Assembly: GCA_037974335.1 (NCBI GenBank)
Contig: CM075761.1
Span: forward strand, 11,399,790-11,463,789
Reading direction: 5' to 3'
DNA length: 64,000 bases
Origin: Prionace glauca
Taxonomy: Eukaryota > Chordata > Chondrichthyes > Carcharhiniformes > Carcharhinidae
Positions 21,549 to 32,460 of this stretch are shown one piece after another. Numbering within the stretch: the stretch's first letter is position 1; each line of letters opens with the position of its first letter. Below the pieces are notes generated by a model. It made no database searches. It saw only the letters and a list, made by a program, of their open reading frames with translations, and was not told where the DNA came from. Both the position numbers and the translations under genes were made by a program.

Positions 21549-23205
21549 TTGTCATAAAGTCATAGACTTATAGAGATTTACAGCATGGAAACAGGCCCTT
21601 CGGCCCAACTTGTCCATGGTGTTCTTATTTTTTAAACCCCTAAACTAATCCTAATTGCCCACATTTTGCCCATATCCCTCTATACCCATCGCACCGATGT
21701 GTTTTAAAAGATGAAATTGTACCCACCGCTACTCCTACCTCTGGCAGCTTGTTCCAACCACTCACCATCCTCTGTGTGAAAAGAAAATGACCCTCTTGAT
21801 ACTTTTGTATCTCTCCCCTCTCACCTTAAACATATGCCCTCAAATTTTAGACTCGCCTACCTTTTGGAAACAATATTGACTATCGATATTGTCTATGTCC
21901 CTCATTATTTTATAGACCTCTATAAGGACACCCCTCAGCCTCGCACACTCCAGAGAAAAAGTCAAAGAACAAAGAACAAAATCAGCCCAGGAAACAGACC
22001 CTCGGCCCAACGAGCCCATGCTACTATCTCAACACCACCTCTCTACCCATGACCCCTATCTAATGTTTTATGGCCATCCAGATAGAGGGAAAACTGATTT
22101 AGGGACAACTTATTTCTGTCAATCAGCCAAACAGCACATCTTTGGGGTGTGGGCGGAAACCGAAGCACCCGGAGAAAGCCCACGCAAGGACGGGGAGAAT
22201 GTGCAAACTCCCACAGACACCGGCCCCAAATCAATGTGTCTGCACAGCAATCAGCGATAGTCACCGAGCTGTCATCTTGCCCAGTATCTTGTCCAGTTCA
22301 GGCACACACTAACGACATGGCCAATCTTGAACAACCAAGAGAAGCCCCAGTACGACCCATCGCGTGTCTGCCCCTCGTTGGACACGAGGTAGACCGACTT
22401 AAAACTTGTGAATGAAAAGAGAAAAACATTATTATCAAACTATACCCATTTACATTTCTAGGGACGCACCAATGCTAATGACCCTTATTTAAATGTTCTC
22501 CTATATCCACCCATCAACAACTCAGTCATGTGCCTGTCTAAGTTACTCTTAAAGGACTCTAGTGGTTTGCCTCCACCAGTCCCAGTCCATTCAGCCTCTC
22601 CCTATAACTCAATCCATCAAGTCCCGGTAGCATCATAGTAAACCTGTCCCGGTAGCAAGTGCACTCTTTCTAGTTTAATAATATCCTTTCTATAATAGGG
22701 TGTCCAGAATTGCTCACAACATTCCAAGTGTGGTCTTACCAATGTCTTGTACAACTTCAAATAAGCCGTCCCAACTCCTGTATTCAATGTTCTGACAGAT
22801 GAAACCAAGCATGCCGAATGTCTCCTTCACCGCTCTGTCCATCTGTGACTCCACTTTCATGAACATGTACCCCTAGATCTCTTTGTTCTGTAACACTCCC
22901 CAACGCCCTACCATTAACTGAGTAAGTCGTGCCCTGGTTCAGTCGACCAAAATGCATTTATCTAAATTAAACTCCATCTGCCATTCGTCAGCCCACTGGC
23001 CCAATTGATCAAGATCCTGCTGCAATTGAAGTTAACCCTCCTCACTGTCCCCCATGCCACCACCATTGGTGCCATCTGCAAACGTATTAACCATGCCCCC
23101 TATATTATCCTATAAATCATTAATATAAATGATAAATAACAGTGGACCCAGCACTGATCCCTGAGGAACACCGCTGGTCACAGGCCTCCAGTTTTAAAAA
23201 AAAAA
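21549..23205 (-). mobile_element. CR1-e LINE interrupted by CR1-d
   Basis: CR1-e sequence at 21549-21960 resumes at 22580 and runs to about 23205 (CACTGATCCCTGAGGAACAC, GCCATTCGTCAGCCCACTGG). The interruption begins after AAAAAGTC and ends before CAGTCCATTCAGCC, consistent with a short target duplication. Confidence 0.7.
21962..22580 (-). mobile_element. CR1-d LINE, 3' end, nested in CR1-e
   Basis: The same 3' UTR as the copy at 23480-24491 in opposite orientation, including AATGTAAATGGGTATAGT and ACCAACGAGGGGCAGAC-type blocks. By eye the two match at roughly nine bases in ten. About 100 bp of coding sequence remain at the upper end. Confidence 0.7.
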
Positions 23206-23479
23206 CTGGAGTCAAACAAATTCATTCGGCTCTGGGGTTTCAGGAAAACTGGACCAAGTAGATTTCCTTCCCTAAAGTATAACAGTGAGACGGATGGGTA
23301 TTGCACATTTAAGTGATAATTTGAAAATGCGCTGAATTTTTACACACAGCTGATTAAGAAGCCATCCAAGGAACCGAACAAGAATTATGCGCCAACTGGA
23401 ATGGTTGAGGATAGTAGCAAACTTAAACAAAACAGCATATAATTGTGCAAAAGTAGATGTCGGCGTTGGTTGGGGCGGG

Positions 23480-24491
23480 GCTGGTGGTACAGAACGTTGG
23501 TTAGGCCGCATTTGGAGTACTGCGTACAGTTCTGGTCGCCTTACTACCAGAAGGACGTGGAGACTCTGGAGAGAGTGCAGAGGAGGTTTACCAGGTTGTT
23601 GCTTGGTATGGAAGGACTGGGGTGTGAGGAAAGATTGAAGAAATTGGGGCTCTTTTCCCTTGAAAGACGCCGACTGAAGGGGGATCTAATAGAGGTATAT
23701 AAGATTATGAAGAGTATAGATAGAGTAAACAGAGGTAAGCTATTTCCTATAACAGAGTCACGTAGCACAAGGGGCCATGGACTTAAGGTGAGGGGGGTGG
23801 GGAGAGGTACAACACAGATATTAGAGGGAGGTTTTTCACACAGAGGGTAGTGGGGGTATAGAATGCTCTGCCAAGTAAGGTGGTGGAGTCCTTTGAGAGT
23901 AACTTGGACAGGCACATGACGGAGTTGGAGATTGGTGGATATAGGAGAACCTTTAAATAAGGATCATTAGCATTGGGGCGGCCCTGGTAATGTAAATGGG
24001 TATAGTATGATAATAATGTTTTTTCTCTTTTCATTCAAAAGTTTTAAGTCGGTCCGCCTTGTTGTCCAACGAGGGGCAGACTCGCGATGGGTCGTACTGG
24101 GGCTGCTCTTGGTTGTTCGAGATTGGCCTAGTGCTTCATGTCGTTAGTGTGTGCTTAAACTGGACCAGATACTGGGCAAGACGACAGCTCAGTGACTATC
24201 ACTGATTGCTGTGCAGACACATGGATTTGGACCGGTGTCTGTGGGAGTTTGCGCATTCTCCCCGTGCCTGCGTGGGTTTTCTCCGGGTGCTCCGGTTTCC
24301 TCCCACACCCCAAAGATGTGCTGTTAGGCTGATTGGCAGGAATAAATTGTCCCTAAATCAGTTTCCCTCAATCTGGATGGCCATAAAACATTAGATAGTG
24401 GTCATAGGTAGAGAGGTGGTGTTGAGATGGCGGCGTGGTCTCGTTGGGCCGAGGGGCCTGTTTCCCAGGCTGATTTTGTTCTTTATTCTTT
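23480..24491 (+). mobile_element. CR1-d LINE, 5'-truncated, with full 3' UTR
   Basis: RTLVRPHLEYCVQFWSPYYQ, RVQRRFTRLLLGMEGLG and LFSLERRRLKGDLIEVYKIM; a frameshift near 23800 precedes the end GGYRRTFK and TAA at about 23957. The 3' UTR of about 530 bp with the SINE-like module follows without a break. Confidence 0.8.
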
Positions 24492-24506
24492 GTGGTGGTG
24501 GTTGGC

Positions 24507-24535
24507 GGGGGGGGGGGGGGGGGGGGGGGGGGGGG
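24507..24535 (+). repeat. Run of 29 guanines
   Basis: An uninterrupted G run flanked by GGTGGTGG-type sequence, directly behind the CR1-d tail. It could fold into G-quadruplexes. Run lengths this long are often mis-sequenced. Confidence 0.8.
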
Positions 24536-24879
24536 CGTGGTTGTGGTGGTGGAGCTTGGATACAGGTGATGGTTAGAATATTGGAAAGAATCTGAGGGAC
24601 ATGATAGGATGAGTAAAATATCAAAATGAGATGCAAATTAGTATACAAAATTCAAAAAGGGGTTAGAATAAAAAACAGTGATAAAATAGTTAACACTTTG
24701 TGTGTTCGCCTTACAGAAAGTGAAAGTTGTGAATTGGTAACAGCAATCAAGGGAAAAGCAGATGAATTGACCCCAATTGATTTGATTTTTCATCACCCTT
24801 TATTATCGAAGATTCAGGTGTGGGTTAGATCATAGAAAAACCAGAAACATAAAATGCGAGGAATGAACTAATAAAAATT

Positions 24880-25540
24880 AAACTCTTGCAGAATATTGTT
24901 CCTGGCTAAACTGTTGGAGGTCAGGTTAACAAATGTTTAGAACCTGATGGATTTTGTTCTCGGGTCTTAAAATCACTTTGCATGTGATGTATTGGTTTTA
25001 ATTTCCCCCACCTCCAGATTCTGGAAAGGCCCTATTACATGGAAGATAGAATCTGCATTCTTTTACTAAAGCGTGGGAGGAGAACAAAGCAGCCAACCGC
25101 TGGTTAGCTTATCATCTCTGATAAGGAACATGGTAGAAGATATTTGTAAATAAGTTACCTCATGTCACGTGGTTAAGTTCAATGAAATCAGACAGGAGCA
25201 ACATTGTTTATTGCAGGGGAAATCAAATTCACCCAATTAATTGAGGAAATAACATGTGTTGTGGATAAAGGCGGACCAATTGATGTACTGTACTTCCCTT
25301 TCCAGAAGTGATTTGCTAAAGTGCTATGGTATCATTTATTGGTGAAATTGAAAGCTTAGTTCGAACGGGAAGATATTGTCATGGATAGCATTTTGACTGA
25401 CTAACAGAAAGCGGAGACTCGGGATGACTAATTCTTTTTAAAGCTGGAAGTATAGAAGTTTTGGCGTGTCACAAAGATCAGTACTGGGAATTCAGCTATT
25501 TATTATATATGTAAATGATTTGGATGAAGGTGTTCGGAGA
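24880..25540 (+). mobile_element. Old CR1-like LINE, RT region
   Basis: Decayed frames still follow the RT order: a remnant of the FDKV block near 25310, then GVSQRSVLGIQLFIIYVNDL, NDLDEGV at 25500-25535. It stops at the CR1-e copy at 25541. Confidence 0.5.
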
Positions 25541-26045
25541 GTTATAGAGTAATATAGGTTTACAGCATGGAACCTGGCCCCTCGGCCCAATTTGTCCATG
25601 CTGCCTTTTTTTAAACCCTAAGCGAATCCCAATTGCCTGCATTTAGCCCATATCCCTCTATGCTAATTTTACTCATCTAACAGTCAAAATGTTTTTTGAA
25701 AGACAAAATTGTTCCCACCTCTACTACTATCTCTGGCAGCTTGTTTCAGACATTCATCACCGTCTATGTGAAAAAATGTCCCTCTGGACACTTTTGTATC
25801 TCTCTCACCTTAAACTTATGGGCTCTAGTTTTAGATTTCGATTCCCTTACCTTTGGGAATATATATTGACGATCCAGCTGATTTGTGCCCGTCATTATTT
25901 TATAGACGTCTATAAGATTACCCCTCAGTCTTCTATGCTACACGGGAACAAAAAAATGCCCCAGTCTATCCAGCCTCTCCTTAAACTATCAAGTCCCGGT
26001 GGCGTTGGAGTAAAATCTTTTCTGCACTCTTTCTAATGAAAGAGA
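25541..26045 (-). mobile_element. CR1-e LINE, 3' part
   Basis: Tail ATAGGTTTACAGCATGGAAC, CCTCGGCCCAATTTGTCCAT and the coding remnant up to CTGCACTCTTTCTAATGAAA. Confidence 0.65.
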
Positions 26046-26386
26046 TATTTGTCTGATTTTATGGCGATGAATTGATGTGGAGGGAATTATGTTCGGAACA
26101 AAACTTATGGAAGCCAAAAACATAGGCAGGCAAATGATGGATCTGCAGCTGGAGCACAAGGTGGTGGAAATGTGAAATCTGAAATTGTTAACTGTGGCAG
26201 GAAGTGTTAGAAAGAAGCACGCTACCAAACGGTGAGAGATTTCAGACCACCAAGGAACTGAGAGTAACTGATTGCCACGATGCATGATTCAAAGAAATGC
26301 TAAATAATTTTGCAGCAACTAAATGGGGAATCAAATATCATGAGCAGGATCGTTTACAAAACCAGGCATGTTATGCTTCAGCTTGA
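26046..26386. other. Unrecognised intergenic DNA
   Basis: Some phrases (GTGGTGGAAATGTGAAATCT) may be LINE remains; nothing certain. Confidence 0.3.
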
Positions 26387-26838
26387 TAGAACATAGAACA
26401 TAGAACATTACAGCACAAACAAGCCCTTCGGTCCTCGAGCTGCGCCGATCACATTAACCCCACCAATCTATAGACCTATCTATAACCCCCAATCCCATTA
26501 AACCCCATATACTCATCCAGAAGTCTTTTAAAAGACCCCAGCGAGTTCGCCTCCACCACCGATGACGGCAGCCGATTCCATTCACTCACCACCCTCTGAG
26601 TGAAAAACTTACCCCTAACATCACCTCTGTACTTCCCTCCCCGCACCTTAAATCTGTGTCCTCTCGTAGCGACCATTTCAACCCGGGGAAATAGCCTCTG
26701 AGAGTCCACCCTATCTATTCCTCTCAACATTTTATAAACTTCTATCAGGTCGCCTCTCAACCTTCGCCTCTCCAGGGAAAAGAGTCCCAGCTCCCTCAAC
26801 CTATCTTCATAAGGCATGCCTCCCAGTCCAGGCAACAT
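26387..26838 (-). mobile_element. CR1-a LINE, 3' part
   Basis: The minus-strand frame LPGLGGMPYEDRLRELGLFS to the C-terminus FNGIGGYR is open over about 120 residues, with the CR1-a tail at 26387-26465. A young-looking copy. Confidence 0.85.
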
Positions 26839-26989
26839 CATAGGTTCAAAACAGACCAATACTGACGTTTAGTCAAATGCCCACTTTATCTTATGGGTAA
26901 ATATTGGACCGGTTGGGTCGGAATCCATTGCAGTTCAGAAGGACAATAGGCTACTGCAATGAAGCAAATAATATCGCCAGAAATCTTCC

Positions 26990-27290
26990 GTGAATGTGTG
27001 TTGAAAGGATGATTATTCGCTTGGAACAATCTAGAACTAAGGACTACCATTTAATATTAATGTGACGCTGATTAAAATGGAAATGAGCATTTTTAGTATC
27101 TCAGATCGTTGTGAGTCTTTGGAACTCGCATCCTGAAAATGGTGTGAAAGTGGAATCTTTGAAACTGTTAAAAGATAGAGATGTTAGTTTAGGGAAGTTG
27201 ATGTGTTACCGTTGTTAAATGGAATGCAGAATTTGGGTTATTTTCAGTTCAGTCATGATCCTATGGAGCTGAGTCGAGTGGCTGGACAGT
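26990..27290 (+). mobile_element. Old CR1-like LINE, C-terminal end
   Basis: VSLWNSHPENGVKVESLKLL recalls the CR1 ORF2 end (VxxWNSLP...VEAxSLxxFK). Followed by CAGTCATGATCCTATGGAGC, a degenerate tail. Confidence 0.45.
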
Positions 27291-29000
27291 TTGATCCTGT
27301 TTGTTATTGGTATATTGATATTCAATCAATTTGAACGTCACTTACACAGGATTCCTCCTGAAACATCTGGAAGATGGAATGGAAATTTCAGAGCTTAATT
27401 AGAGAGTGATGAATTCAATCTCTCTGAGGGTCACTGGTGTTCAAAATGATCATTCATATCGATCAATGTGGGATGAGTCAATGAATATATTTATGACAGA
27501 TTTAGGGAGATTTTTTGATTCACAGTGGAATTAAGTGGGGAAAACTTCACAATAAGATTTGCCATAATCATATCGAATGGCAGGACATGATCGAGGGGCC
27601 GAGTGGCCTGTTGCTGCTCTATTTCATGGGACATTCACATTGAATGACACATCACATTTCACATTGGAAAGAATAACATTTTGAAATATCAATTTATCCC
27701 AAAATAAATCAGGGAATAATTTTTGAAATGTTAAAACGGCCATAGCATGGGGATGGCTTTGGGTGGGCAGGGGTGTGCGGGATAGAGTTTTGAAAGAGTT
27801 TTACATGCAGTGAGACTGTCAATAAATAACTAACTTTACGGGATGGTTTACTCACTAGTTTTCCTTCGTCTGTTCAGTTCATTAATGTTCTATGTTCTAA
27901 AATTCGTGTTTCAAAGCGATGCCAGGTAATAAAACCAGTCCATAAAATAACACAGCTTAACATCACTGCTCAGCCAATCAGGTACTGCACGGAATCAAAT
28001 CCCAAACAGGATCAAGAACAGGTCCGGGATCATCACGACAGTTCGAGCAAATGGTTAAAATGAACGACAATGACACTTAGACACTGCCACTGGGTAAAAG
28101 GATTCTTTGTAAAATTTATTTAAAGAGAACATGGGTCAATTATCAACTCAATGCAATAAGAATATAAAATATTCTAAAATAGTCGCAGGAATCAATATCA
28201 GTGAATTTTCAAAAGAGTGCTGAGGAATGGAAGCGTGGAGGTAACAGCGAGTTACAGTAACCTGAAAGTGTACAGCCTGGGAGAATGACTGACTGACTGG
28301 ATGGGGTCTTAGGTAAGCAGATAATATTGCAACTTATTGAGTGCATCAACTATGTTGCAGAAGTAATTGATCTTGACAAACGAATACATGATTCACTAAA
28401 GCTTGCAGCAGAGAGCGGGGCTTGGCAGCTTTGTCTGCGACCGAGGTTGTTTGGTGTAACTGTCAACATATTTCAACCACAGTCCATTTGGGGCTGTGCA
28501 AAATGCGCTGACGAGTGGAAATTGTTGAGCAAAGTTGTGACCACTTTACAACTTTCTGCTTGAGATGGAAAATGCTGTTTGAAGTTTTCATTCTTGTTTT
28601 TTGCAGTTAAGGCGCTCCGTGTAGACAACCTGCCTCATCGGTAAAACAATGAGGGGGTTTACAGCCTCAGATACATTGAACTAAGCAGAGAATAGACTGG
28701 TGTATAACTAAACTGGTTGCCAGTCGATTAACCGATATAATACCGGGTAACAATATGGCTGCCATGCCCGGAACTTGAATAAAAGTGAACCCCACATTAT
28801 TCGTAATAGCAGAATCCTTTCATTGCTGGCTCACTGGAATGGCATAGTGTAATATCCATATGTGCAAGACACAATACCATAGAAAGTCGGCCACCTTCTG
28901 GAAGAATGTGGCAATAACATAAGGCATATGTTACAAATCCTGTAACTGCAGTCCTCTCCGCGCAGTCACTTGATTTGGCACTTCACCAATGTTTCTTTGT
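27291..29000. other. Mostly unrecognised intergenic DNA
   Basis: 27530-27625 holds a LINE-like tail (AATCATATCGAATGGCAGGA, GGGGCCGAGTGGCCTGTTGC). The 78-codon frame at 28327-28563 has no domain I recognise. Otherwise nothing. Confidence 0.35.
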
Positions 29001-29345
29001 TAAGACCATAAGAAATAGGAGCAGGAGTAGGCCATCTAGCCCTTCGAGCCTGCCCCACCATTCAATACGATCATGGCTGATCTGAAGTGACTCAGTTCCA
29101 CTTTCCCGCTTTCTCCCAATAACCCTTAATTCCCCTGCCTACCAAAAAACTATCTACCTATGTCTTTAAAATATTTAGCGAGGCAGCCTCCACCACTTCA
29201 ACGGGCAGAGAATTCCAGAGATTCACCACCCTTTGAGTCAAGAAGTTCCTCCTCAACTCCGTTCTGAACTGCTCCCCCCCCCTCCTTATCTTGAGGCTGT
29301 GCCCTCTAGTCCTGCTGTCCTTTCTGAGCGGGAAGAATCTCTCTA
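29001..29345 (-). mobile_element. CR1-c LINE, 3' part
   Basis: CR1-c tail (AAATAGGAGCAGGAGTAGGC) and the C-terminal coding block; ends at TGAGCGGGAAGAATCTCTCT. Confidence 0.8.
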
Positions 29346-29987
29346 GCTTTTCGTTGTCACTAGTTCAAAATCCTGGAACTGCCACCCCAAAAGCATTATT
29401 GTATTATCGATACGTTGTGGATGATTGTGGTGAAGAATGCAGCTCCTGATGAAGTTAAAGTGAATTTATTAGTCACAAGTGGGCTTACAGTCACACCACA
29501 ACGAAGTTACTGTGAAGTTACCTCCTTGAGATGAAATTAGAGATGAACGAACGATAGTTATATCTGCTAAATGAATCGATGTGTATGAGTTATCCTTTGA
29601 TTTATAAAGCGATACAAAGGCACCTGTTTTTTTTTTGTATCCTCCACTTTATTTCCTGTGATGTGGGTTTGCCATTATCAATCAAGAAGACTTTCTGTTC
29701 CCAAACAGTGTTTAATCTCCTGTGAGGAATAGTTCAATTGAGTCCTGACCTGCTCATTAGGGCAAACTTATCCATTTCACTGGGAAATTCGACCTACCAA
29801 AATACCAATTACCGTTTAAACTAACTGATGACTGACAAGTGAAAATCCCCCTGATGTATTCCGTGTTTGCAGTCGAGGCTTTAATATTTTTTAAATCATG
29901 TCCACTGTTATTCCTCAATGGGAAAACATTTTTAGTAGGTTAGTGACGGGAAATACAAGGTGATTCCGCTTTGTGTTATTGATAATA
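29346..29987. other. Small repeat remnant and unrecognised DNA
   Basis: 29455-29525 (TTATTAGTCACAAGTGGGCT, CAACGAAGTTACTGTGAAG) resembles a shark repeat I recall. Nothing else recognised. Confidence 0.35.
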
Positions 29988-30053
29988 TTGATGTGATCGG
30001 CGCAACTCGTGAGCCGAAGGGCCTGTTTATGCTGTAGTGTTCTATGTTCTATA
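29988..30053 (+). mobile_element. CR1-a LINE, 3' tail only
   Basis: TTGATGTGATCGGCGCAACT, GAGCCGAAGGGCCTGTTTAT and TTCTATGTTCTATA: a 66-bp, extremely truncated insertion. Confidence 0.7.
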
Positions 30054-31127
30054 ATGCAGAAGCTTTACTGCAGTCTTTTGGAGTCTGATCACCATTCTGA
30101 ATCTAAGTAGAAACAAGGTAAAGAGAGGACGTGGGCTTTGGACTGACTTTAAAGACATAAACACATCACGGGAAATAAACTGGGCAGTAGAGGATAGGAA
30201 AAAAATGTGCCAGTTCCCTGTTCTATCGTTTATGGAAGCAAAGCATAGCTAATTTATGTCGAGTCCTTCATCGGATATGATTATCTCCCGTCCATCCCTA
30301 ATTTCATCTTAAGGAGGTGAGAAGGGAACTTTCACAGTTACTTCATTGCCCTATGAATATAAGCCTACTGGTGATTAATAAACATTTTAACTTTATCAGG
30401 GGTTGCATTCATACACTGTGTTTATACGCAGTGTCAATAATTTCAAAAGTGAGAACACATTTATTGAACGTGTTGGAGATATTCACCAGAAAGACAAAAA
30501 GTAAGCTGTAAAGGAATGGTATTCTAACATTCATCAGTCGTTCTTTTTATTGTTGCATATTGGACCCAGCTTTGAATACTTGGAGGAAATGTGCACACGT
30601 CCGGTCCTTGTTGTACAAAGGGGGCATTGAAGCACAGACAAAATGCATGCACAATAATTGACGGCCTATAACAGGACTGAGAGAGAATAAAAATAACAAA
30701 AACGGGCGTACAGATTGGTCTCTGTTAACTAAATAAGTGAAGGCTGAGGGGCGTCCTTTTAAAATGGATTAAAGTGGCAATTGTCGATGGCGACTCTTGA
30801 ATTAAGTTGCATCTACAGTAGTCAGCATGCACCCATCCACTTTTTATTCTGCCGCGTCCTCTGAACTGCACCTATTCAAGTTTATTTATAGACATTCTGC
30901 TCTGTGTGACACTCTCACACACGGAGGTTAACCACATTGTGCAAAATTAATGTTGCATTCAGCAGGGCACGCACGCAGAATGGTGTCATACTTTCCACAA
31001 CACAGCTCATCATCGATTCCACGGCAACTGAAAGGGTGACAAGTCACTGGGACTGAGCTCAGGTCAGTCTGCGGCCACTCCACCTACAGTAACAATAGAG
31101 TGACAGCAGCAACAGGCCCGTGTGACT
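30054..31127 (+). other. 5' flank of gene B
   Basis: Repeat-poor sequence upstream of the gene B ATG. A TATA-like TTTATTTATA lies at 30881-30890, about 240 bp before the ATG. Promoter function is a guess. Confidence 0.25.
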
Positions 31128-31182
31128 ATGGCCAAACCATTATTATCGCTGATAATGATTTTCCAAGTGTTTTGGGTTTATG
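31128..31182 (+). CDS. Gene B exon 1: signal peptide
   Basis: ATG at 31128 opens a hydrophobic leader (MAKPLLSLIMIFQVFWVYG) and the exon ends at TAT G|GTAAGA in phase 1, the standard leader/V split of Ig-superfamily genes. The context of the ATG (TGACTATGG) has G at +4. Confidence 0.8.
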
Positions 31183-31481
31183 GTAAGACACGGCAACAAT
31201 TTTCATTGCAATCATTTTAAATGGTAATCAGCCAGTGTGAGATTTTACCGAGGTGAAAATATGACCTTGTCTTCACGTGAGGTCATTTTGACCTGAACAA
31301 CTGAATTTAATTTCTATTTCGGCCTGAAAAGTAAAATTGAAGAATAAATCTAACCAACAATGCTCATGGACAACAAGGAGATTGTTATTATATTCCAGAC
31401 GAATATGTTTTTTTTTCTGAATTAAACAGCTATAATCCCAGGTAATCAGTGTTTAGATAACAATAATTTCTCTATTTGCAG

Positions 31482-31808
31482 AATTCTGTTCCTCTCTGTC
31501 TGAGAATCCCTTCGCAATCACCGCTGAAGTCGGCAAGAAGGTGGAATTATTCTGTCACTTCAGTTACGACGTGGAGTTCGTGCCTCGCTATGCTTGGTTC
31601 AAACAGCATGTGGGTGAGGCGCCAATACCAATTAATACTACACCCTGTCCTGGGAATGATTGTAAATTTATTTCTAAAAAAGGGAATCAGGAAAATATAT
31701 TGATTCTGGAAATACGAAATGTCCAAGTGAATGATTCAAGCACCTACTACTGTGCACATATAGCTAGCTACGCACCGCTCCAGAAAGCGGCGACACTGCT
31801 GGTTGGAG
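31482..31808 (+). CDS. Gene B exon 2: divergent V-type Ig domain
   Basis: The 327-bp exon encodes 109 residues with C25 (ELFCHFS), W39 (YAWFKQ) and the D-S-S-T-Y-Y-C signature (C91). The end of the exon keeps only a trace of a J strand (AATLLVGG): the FGxG bulge of gene A is replaced by PLQKA. Extra cysteines are present near the N-terminus (EFCSS) and as a close pair in the C'-D region (PCPGNDC), unusual for V domains and possibly a small disulfide loop. Sequons NTT and NDS occur. Acceptor TTTGCAG and donor G|GTAAGA are both phase 1. Confidence 0.8.
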
Positions 31809-31899
31809 GTAAGAGAGCAAGAAAAATGAATTCGGATTGTGCACAGCATTAATATTGTGTGTAAATTGTATCACTAACTGTGTCCAAATCTGTGTCCAG

Positions 31900-32232
31900 A
31901 TAGTTCCACCAGCAAGACGGCTGTGCTGGTATTTGCCCCGCCGGGAAAGCTGGATTTGAATGATACTGTTCCCTTAGTGTGTTTGGTCAGTGAAGTCTCT
32001 TCCAACCACATTGCTATTTTCTGGAATATTTCCGGTAATGTCACTCAGGGATGGACTGATCCCGGGACAAAAGAGGGTGATGATGGGACATACAGCATCA
32101 GAAGTCACATCATGGTGTCGAGCGAAACCTGGAGAAGTGATGGTGTCTGTACTTGTATTGTTCAACTGGGGACTCCAGGGAAATATCGGACAAAAAGTGT
32201 GTCATCCCCCAAAGCAGCAGCGACTGGCACAG
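31900..32232 (+). CDS. Gene B exon 3: C1-type Ig domain
   Basis: The exon encodes 111 residues with C28 (PLVCLVSE), W42 (IFWNISGN), an Ig-constant-like E strand TYSIRSHIMVSSETW and C86 in CTCIV. It shares WN[I/V]S, GWTD and CTC with gene A. Sequons NIS and NVT lie in the C-C' region. The intron to the V exon is 91 bp, close to 86 bp in gene A. Borders are phase 1. The tail KSVSSPKAAATGTG lacks the extra cysteine seen in gene A. Confidence 0.82.
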
Positions 32233-32460
32233 GTGAGTTGGTGACTTCCAGGGATCAGTTCTGGACTTTTGCTGTTTGTAGTTGGGGGAAAAGTTGAAGG
32301 AACGTGGAGAAAAATGATCTGAATAATAAGTTTGTAGATTTCACAAAAGTGATGGAGTTGCAGACAGTGAACAGGATTATCCGAGGATAGAGGAAAATAT
32401 AGAATAGTTGAAGATTTGGGTGGAGAAATGGCAGATGGATTTTAATCTGGATAAATGTGA

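Noticed and set aside
21962-24491. Inverted segmental duplication of about 540 bp between 21962-22520 and 23940-24491
   Set aside because: Both are independent CR1-d 3' ends from one subfamily with separate flanks; they do not extend into shared unique DNA.
28327-28563. 78-codon frame in intergenic DNA
   Set aside because: No domain, no splice structure, no repeat-family match; the length is within chance.
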